From Geosiphon pyriformis (lineage: Eukaryota; Glomeromycota; Glomeromycetes; Archaeosporales; Geosiphonaceae), in NCBI GenBank assembly GCA_016748015.1, contig JAAOMT010000502.1, positions 624,519-688,518 of the forward strand: DNA of 64,000 nt, read 5' to 3'. The translations under genes and the position numbers were made by a program. Every line of letters begins with the position of its first letter. Position 1 is the stretch's first letter. Below the pieces are notes generated by a model. That model was not told where the DNA came from. It worked only from the letters and a program-made list of their open reading frames with translations, and did not search any database. Shown here piece by piece: positions 58,691-64,000 of this stretch.

Positions 58691-59870
58691 AAAAAGTCAA
58701 ACCAGCATACAACTAATCTAATCTTATCAGAACTAAACCAACAAAAGCTTTAAAAACCACCAATTTTAATTTTAAATTACTTACTTTGGTGGTTAAAACT
58801 TTTGAACTATTTGGATCCAAAATTGAAGCTTTAACAATGATTAAAGAAGAAAACAAAAATAGAATATTTAAATTATTCAATATCATATCTGAATTTAAAA
58901 CTAAATCAGAATCTATTAAGCTTGTTAAATCATAAAAAAGAGAATATGAAAGCAGAGACACTAAATCTACATTGCTAAGTTTGTACACAAAACTAGATAT
59001 CTAATTAGTCAACAGTTCCAAAAAACATTCTAAAGAAGCCAAGCAAAAAACAATTAATGAGTTATTATTGAGGACCAAAAGAGTTTTGTTAACATATAAA
59101 AATCTTGAAATATATGACTCAGAACCAGAACCAGAACCAAGATAAAAGTTTTTAGCTAAGATAGCAAGTAAAACTATCTGAATCCAAAATTTGCTACCAA
59201 AAGCAGCAGAACAAAAAATATGGACATTTTTCTTGGCATATAACTTGTCAAGCTAAAAATAATTCTTATCTAAAACAAACTTTTTAAATACTTTTACAAA
59301 AAAAGAAGCAAAGGCACCAGATATATTACATTCTAGAACAGAATGTTCAAAATAACCACATTTTTTATATTAAACCAAATTTATCTTAGCTTATTAAAGT
59401 TTAACATTACCAAAAATTGGCTCTGTGCAAAAGACAGATTTTATTTTTTTATTTAATTTAAAACCAACCACAGTACAGCAAATCTGATTGCCAGTATCAA
59501 GTAAACAAGTAATAATACAAGTTTTTTTACCAGTCTCTTTTAACAAATTACTAAGATTATGGGCCATTTTTTTTATAAATAAAGTAAACAAAAATGCTCT
59601 AAACCTATTTCTAAATATTCAAACATCTTGATTTTTTACAACTTTTGTCATATACACTAAATTTTTCCTGATCAGGAATAATTATTTTACTGTCAACTGA
59701 TCTGTTTAAGCTAATTTGGCAAATTTTACTATAGTTTTCTGTTATAGTTCAATGATTTGCAATTTGATTAACACAATCTAATCATATTTAACAACTGTAA
59801 TAATAATCATTTCTTTGGTGTATTTATGGAAATTTTCTTAATTATTACAGTCTGATATTACAGATGATTA
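58690..59870 (-). pseudogene. LINE E ORF1, 5'-truncated
   Basis: The part at 59394-59591 (KETGKKTCIITCLLDTGNQI, FKLNKKIKSVFCTEPIFGNV) matches LINE C ORF1 (GAGGKTCVINHSLETGNRT). The knuckle near 59330-59371 reads YKKCGYFEHSVLEC, with the first Cys changed to Tyr. The 5' end is cut by LTR sequence at 59871. Confidence 0.72.
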
Positions 59871-60048
59871 TTTAAGATATTAGAACAAATAATAAATCCA
59901 TAATTTAATGCTTAATAGTTAGAAATATTGGTAATTTCTGAAGATTTTGGAGTTTGAAGATTTTGGTTAAGTTTTTTGTATAATAGACAGAGATTCAATT
60001 AATAATTTTTTCTGTGAATTTTTTTTTAGCATAGTGGCCAGTGTTACT
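59871..60048 (-). repeat. Family C LTR end fragment, minus orientation
   Basis: About 178 bp matching the end part of the family C LTR (compare 10538-10730), cut at ACTGGCCA. It abuts a plus-oriented start part of the same LTR type, so the LTR is split and inverted. Confidence 0.65.
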
Positions 60049-60097
60049 CATAAAATATAGAAAATATATATTAGCATAAATTGGCTAATCAAAAATA

Positions 60098-60270
60098 ACC
60101 ATAGTAAATGTGGAATTCCAGTATTTCTCTTAAGAGGAATTGCAGAATTCCAGAAATTTCAGGATTCTTATATAAAGAATTACAGGATTTCAGAATTGCA
60201 GAATTCTTCTTAAGAGGAATTGCAGACTTTCAGGAATTTCAGAATTTTAGTGTAAGGAATTGAGGAATTG
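60098..60270 (+). repeat. GGAATTGCAGAATTCC tandem repeats in LTR U3
   Basis: Imperfect repeats of GGAATT, GCAGAATT and TTTCAG blocks. The equivalent stretch in the other family C LTR is at about 11210-11325. They occupy the U3 position, like the 12-bp array of family A. Confidence 0.65.
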
Positions 60271-60421
60271 AAAAATCTCAATTATGTATATATAGCAGTA
60301 GGATTAGAAGAAAAAAAAACAGAATCCTTTAGTTAGAGACCTCCCAGTTTAGATCTGATCTAAGCAACTTTCTATTCACAAATATCAATAAATAATTATT
60401 CACTATCTCAATCCACTCTCT

Positions 60422-60446
60422 ACTATCAACACTTTATGTTGATAGT
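60422..60446 (+). other. Hairpin 1 in family C LTR, second copy
   Basis: ACTATCAACA-CTTTA-TGTTGATAGT; the stem is identical to 10996-11020 and one loop base differs. Confidence 0.7.
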
Positions 60447-60892
60447 AATTGATACTTAACTACATTGGAACAATAGCTCTTGATTACAGCTATTAACAGA
60501 TTATTAACTTGCAATTGCTTTTGTTTATTTCTTTATCTTCTTTTATTTTCTTTATTTCTTTTGTATTTCTTGTTGGTTGACTAATTGATTAAGGATTAAA
60601 GTGCTGAGTTACAGATGTCATAGGGACTGGTAAAAGACCTGTGAAACAAGAATAGAACACTTATAGATTTGAGAATAGTTTACCAGGAAAATTACTGGCC
60701 ATTATGCTGTTATCAGACGAAATTAGAGATATTGTTTAGCATGAAATTACCCTTATAAATCTTATCATTAATTAGCATATATTATCATTTCAAATTATCA
60801 CTTATTACATTAACAAAATATCTAAAATTATCATTTAATTAATAACCTAATTTGTACATAACACAAATGTAACCTAAGTGTGATGATTAATC

Positions 60893-61149
60893 ATGCAATA
60901 CCCCGAAATATGTAACATTCAAAAGTTTGCCAAAATTTGTAGAAATTTGCCGAAATAATTGATAGTTCACCGAAATATCTAATAGTTCGCAGAAATAACT
61001 TGTAGTTCACTGAAATATATCTTTAGTTCAGCAAAATTATAGAAAAGAGCAAAGTTCAAGTTCATAAAATAGTGTTATGACAAATTGTATAAAAGAAGAG
61101 CTTCTCTCTTCGAAAAAATGTATCTTACTTTAGATTTATTACTTAGAAC
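60893..61149. repeat. 257-bp exact duplication, left copy (assembly artefact likely)
   Basis: Identical by eye to 61170-61426, with only the N-run between the copies. Both copies end at the same base (ACTTAGAAC), as unmerged overlapping contig ends would. Confidence 0.85.
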
Positions 61150-61169
61150 NNNNNNNNNNNNNNNNNNNN
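61150..61169. other. 20-N assembly gap
   Basis: Twenty N bases between the two identical 257-bp copies. Frames crossing it are not meaningful. Confidence 0.98.
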
Positions 61170-61426
61170 ATGCAATACCCCGAAATATGTAACATTCAAA
61201 AGTTTGCCAAAATTTGTAGAAATTTGCCGAAATAATTGATAGTTCACCGAAATATCTAATAGTTCGCAGAAATAACTTGTAGTTCACTGAAATATATCTT
61301 TAGTTCAGCAAAATTATAGAAAAGAGCAAAGTTCAAGTTCATAAAATAGTGTTATGACAAATTGTATAAAAGAAGAGCTTCTCTCTTCGAAAAAATGTAT
61401 CTTACTTTAGATTTATTACTTAGAAC
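61170..61426. repeat. 257-bp exact duplication, right copy
   Basis: See 60893-61149. This copy continues into the rest of the LTR. Confidence 0.85.
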
Positions 61427-61962
61427 TATTCCTATACACACAAAAAGAAATAAAATATCAAATAATTTGAAAAACCAATTTCTTTAAATATTGCACTTAG
61501 AAAATTCCCAAAACCCAACTAACGTTTAAAATTGATTAGCTACCAATTTTAGTAAACTGTTAGTGATTCCAGGCCTGAATAGAAAACGTTTTCCTTGATA
61601 AAATTCTATTTCTTTTATATTTATTTTATTTTTTTTTATTTTCTTATCATAATTATTAGAGTAACTTACAGATGAAATTTCTGTAGAAGAGTTGACTTTC
61701 ACAGCAAAGTAACTACACATTTTTAGTGAGCTTCCAGATGAGCAATTCCTGAGAAAGAGTTGACATTTACTACAACGTAACTACACAAAGCAACTGGCAC
61801 AGAATTGGCCATTCCACTTATAAGCCCAGCAATTCAAATTATAAGAAATAATTTGAAGATAAATTCAGTTACTGGAGGTTCAATTACATTCAGAAAACGT
61901 GAATTCACAGCAAACAGACATCAACAACATTTAGAAAAAGAGACCAAAAACCTCCGGTAACA

Positions 61963-61980
61963 TTTGGTGCTCTCCCACGG
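61963..61980 (+). promoter_or_regulatory. Primer-binding site (element 4)
   Basis: TTTGGTGCTCTCCCACGG directly follows the LTR. TGGTGCTCTC pairs with a tRNA 3' end in GAGAGCACCA. It is the best preserved primer-binding site here. Confidence 0.8.
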
Positions 61981-62007
61981 AAATAACACAGCAACAACAA
62001 ATTCAAA

Positions 62008-63530
62008 GTGGCAACCACACCAAACACAGCAACTTTAAAGTATTACCAGTCAATTTATACATACTGCAAGCAAAGATTCAACATTCCAGACGAAATTGAA
62101 GTTGTCAAAAAATCAGTATACCAATACATTGAAAACCGCATCAACAATTATATTTTTGGAAACTACAACATTTCAAAAGTTAGAAGCAACCTCTACAATA
62201 ATTTAGTGCACTATTTACAATTGAGAACAGAAGACCTGAATAGTAAAACACTTGCTACCTACTTCCAAGAACTTAATTTTAACATTATTGAGTACTGTAA
62301 AGAAAAATACCCAGTACAGTCTAAATACTCTTTTGACTTTAAATTAGAGACAAAAACAAGCAACAAAGGCAAAAAAATATTGAGGCAATACTCAAAAACC
62401 ATCTTAAATACTCCAATACTACCAAAAACAACTGCCAAACACTTACAAACACCTGAACAAGGAACCAGTTTAAAACTTCTACTTACTATTACACCTTTTT
62501 CAGCTTTACTTGCACAAGCAGAAACTCCTAATTCACCTTTAAATCGATTTTCAAGACTAGAAGATTATACATCACCCAGAAGTCCCATCAGACAACAAAA
62601 AACCCTTCAGACTAGTACCAATCTTTTTGACTATTTAGCAGAAAACACAAGCGAATACTCTGAAACATTAGTCAAATGAAGAAAACATTTCTGAATCCAT
62701 TGAAGAAGAAGTAGAATCTGAAGAAGAAAGTGAATTAACAGATAATAAAGAAGAAAACAAAATGACAGCTTATATTGCAAAAATTCCCAAATTTAATAGA
62801 GAAGATATTGAGACCAGTCCCCAAGAATGGCTCAACCAAGTTACTAAAGCTGGAGATGCAAATAGATGGAATGCTGCCAGAATGTTAAAAACAATTCCCT
62901 ACTTTCTCAAAGGAACAGCAGATGAATGGTTCAAAAACTTGACCACCTCTTTTAATGACTGGACAGCTTTCAAAACTGCCTTCTTAAAACAATTCACCGA
63001 TAACAACACCTTAATTACACTTCAAAATCATTTTCACAATATTAAACAAGAACCCTCCGAATCTGTTATGACTTATATTGAGAAATTCAACAAACTTCTC
63101 AGACGAATTCACCAACTTGAAACTAATAATTATTATTTTGATGCTCAAATCCTGGATCAATTTATTGCTGGTTTAAAGGATAAACTGATTAAAAAGGTTT
63201 GCTCACATGCCCCAAAAGATTTAAACTCTGCTATTCAGCATGTAAAGAGATGAAATGACCATGAAAGAAGCCAATTGTACAAAGCTCATGAACTTAGCCA
63301 TTGGAGAGACTAGCTCAGCAGCTGAAGAGAAAATTGACCAACTCACAAAGAAAGTCAAAAACTATTTTACCAACCAACAACAACAGCAACCCCAAAGATA
63401 TCAACCACTCCAAAAATGGAATCAAAACAACTTCACATTATCCTCTAATAACCAGCCTCAGAGTTGCTATTACTGTAGAATTCCTGGCCACTGGAAAAGA
63501 GATTGCAGAAAGCTACAATGAGACCAACAA
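62008..63530 (+). pseudogene. Gag (element 4)
   Basis: An in-frame TAA at 61984 is followed by an open frame with no ATG before the conserved region. The GTG at 62008 (AAAGTGGCA) is the likely start: VATTPNTATLKYYQSIYTYC. A frameshift near 62670 joins an acidic linker (NEENISESIEEEVESEEE). The core is at 62762-63253 (AKIPKFNREDIETSPQEWLN ... TADEWFKNLTTSF). Another frame change follows at about 63250. The CCHC knuckle is at 63465-63506 (CYYCRIPGHWKRDC), followed by a Gln-rich region. Confidence 0.85.
63465..63506 (+). other. CCHC zinc knuckle of Gag (element 4)
   Basis: CYYCRIPGHWKRDC, complete C-x2-C-x4-H-x4-C. Confidence 0.9.
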
Positions 63531-64000
63531 AATAGAAGTAATCAACATTACCCTCCACCACAGCAATCTTATTATCAACCACCACCATCAGCTTACTATC
63601 CACCAAAACCCCAATATCAAAGTAACTATTATCAGCCTGCTCCACAGCCAATTCAACAGCAATACCAACAACCACCCACACAACATTATCAAGTGCCTGC
63701 TCGAAGATTAATTCCACAAAATCAATTTACACCACAAAACCAATACCAAGTAAACAACAATAGAATCAATTTGAACAACCAATTAGTTCTCCGAAATCCA
63801 GCTTAGCCAAGACTCACCCATTATCATACTCAACCTAGCTATCTTACAATACCTGAAGAACAGAATTTTCACTATACTGCACTCTCAAAAGGTAAAACTG
63901 TAGCACAACAACAAAACTCTTCCTATACTCCTACCACAATCCCACCAGCCAGAATTACTGAAAACGCCAACCTTTCAGACATATTCCCTTTTGAGTTTGA
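63531..64000 (+). pseudogene. Gag tail leading into protease (element 4, partial)
   Basis: A Pro/Gln/Tyr-rich tail (YYQPPPSAYYPPKPQYQ) then PPARITENANLSDIFPFEF. The latter matches the stretch just before protease in element 3 (PPAQIAQNANFLDIFSFEFE). The protease itself would start just beyond the window. Confidence 0.75.

Larger units (their letters stand above)
60049..60707 (+). repeat. Family C LTR start part, plus orientation, cut by element 4
   Basis: It starts TGTTACTCATAAAATATAG and carries GGAATTGCAGAATTCC tandem repeats (60098-60270), hairpin 1 (60422-60446) and hairpin 2 (60472-60494). It ends in ACTGGCCATTATGC, where element 4 begins. Confidence 0.72.
60708..61962 (+). repeat. 5' LTR, family B element 4 (contains assembly gap)
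   Basis: It starts TGTTATCAGACGAAATTAG and ends CCTCCGGTAACA. Without the gap and duplication it would be about 978 bp, close to the 967 bp of element 3. It has imperfect repeats with AGTTCACCGAAAT cores and a TATAAAAGAAGAGC box. Confidence 0.88.
60708..64000 (+). mobile_element. Ty3/gypsy family B, element 4 (5' part, runs off the window)
   Basis: It comprises a 5' LTR (60708-61962), primer-binding site (61963-61980), Gag and the start of the protease region. It is the plus-strand sister of element 3. Gag is the best preserved one in the window but still has frame changes and stops. It inserted into a family C LTR after ATGC (60704-60707). Confidence 0.9.

Noticed and set aside
60893-61426. 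A genuine 257-bp tandem duplication within the LTR
   Set aside because: The copies are identical, separated only by Ns, and end at the same base; sister LTRs have one copy.
1-64000. tRNA, rRNA or other structural RNA genes
   Set aside because: No cloverleaf with conserved arms or rRNA-like conserved block was seen on either strand; the tRNA-like words are primer-binding sites.

Overview
The window is eukaryotic, very A+T-rich and dominated by retrotransposons. It most resembles the nuclear genome of an arbuscular mycorrhizal fungus (Glomeromycotina, Rhizophagus-like). That assignment rests on recall of similar LINE ORF1 and dUTPase-containing gypsy polyproteins and on the short-intron gene structure. 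It is an inference, not a database result. Only one non-transposon gene was found: a seven-exon, minus-strand PWWP-domain gene at 47.2-49.4 kb.

Layout. 1-1603 and 9424-11395 are two halves of one minus-strand Ty3/gypsy element (family C), split by a complete plus-strand gypsy element (family A, element 1, 1604-9423). 11551-12001 and 21622-27955 are two halves of a minus-strand LINE (LINE A), split by a complete minus-strand gypsy element of family B (element 3, 12002-21621). 27956-29106 is A/T-only spacer. 29107-31602 is a 5'-truncated LINE (LINE D) carrying a solo LTR at 29450-30340. 31603-38490 is a nearly full-length LINE (LINE C). 38740-46379 is a second, more decayed family A element (element 2). 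The gene island follows. 49976-53050 is a LINE-derived element with ORF1 and a 3' end but no ORF2, carrying a solo family A LTR. 53091-59870 is an old LINE (LINE E) with another solo LTR in its 3' part. 59871-60707 is a split and inverted family C LTR. 60708-64000 is the 5' part of another family B element, which contains a 20-N assembly gap flanked by an exact duplication.

The gypsy elements encode Gag with a CCHC knuckle, protease, reverse transcriptase, RNase H and integrase. Family B adds a Cys-rich segment and a dUTPase between protease and reverse transcriptase. Families A and B both have a further ORF of about 210 codons after integrase, which I do not recognise. The LINEs encode ORF1 (RRM-like plus CCHC) and ORF2 (endonuclease, reverse transcriptase, RNase H, Cys-rich C-terminus), joined by an ATGA overlap in LINEs A and C.

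All element genes are interrupted. In the LINEs the damage is almost purely in-frame stop codons: LINE C ORF2 keeps one frame for 1,562 codons with 13 stops and no net frameshift. Most stops sit where Trp or Gln is expected, and catalytic Gly or Asp residues are changed in ways that fit G-to-A changes. This points to RIP-like or methylation-linked C:G to T:A mutation rather than indel decay. The PWWP gene visibly keeps CpG dinucleotides that the elements mostly lack.
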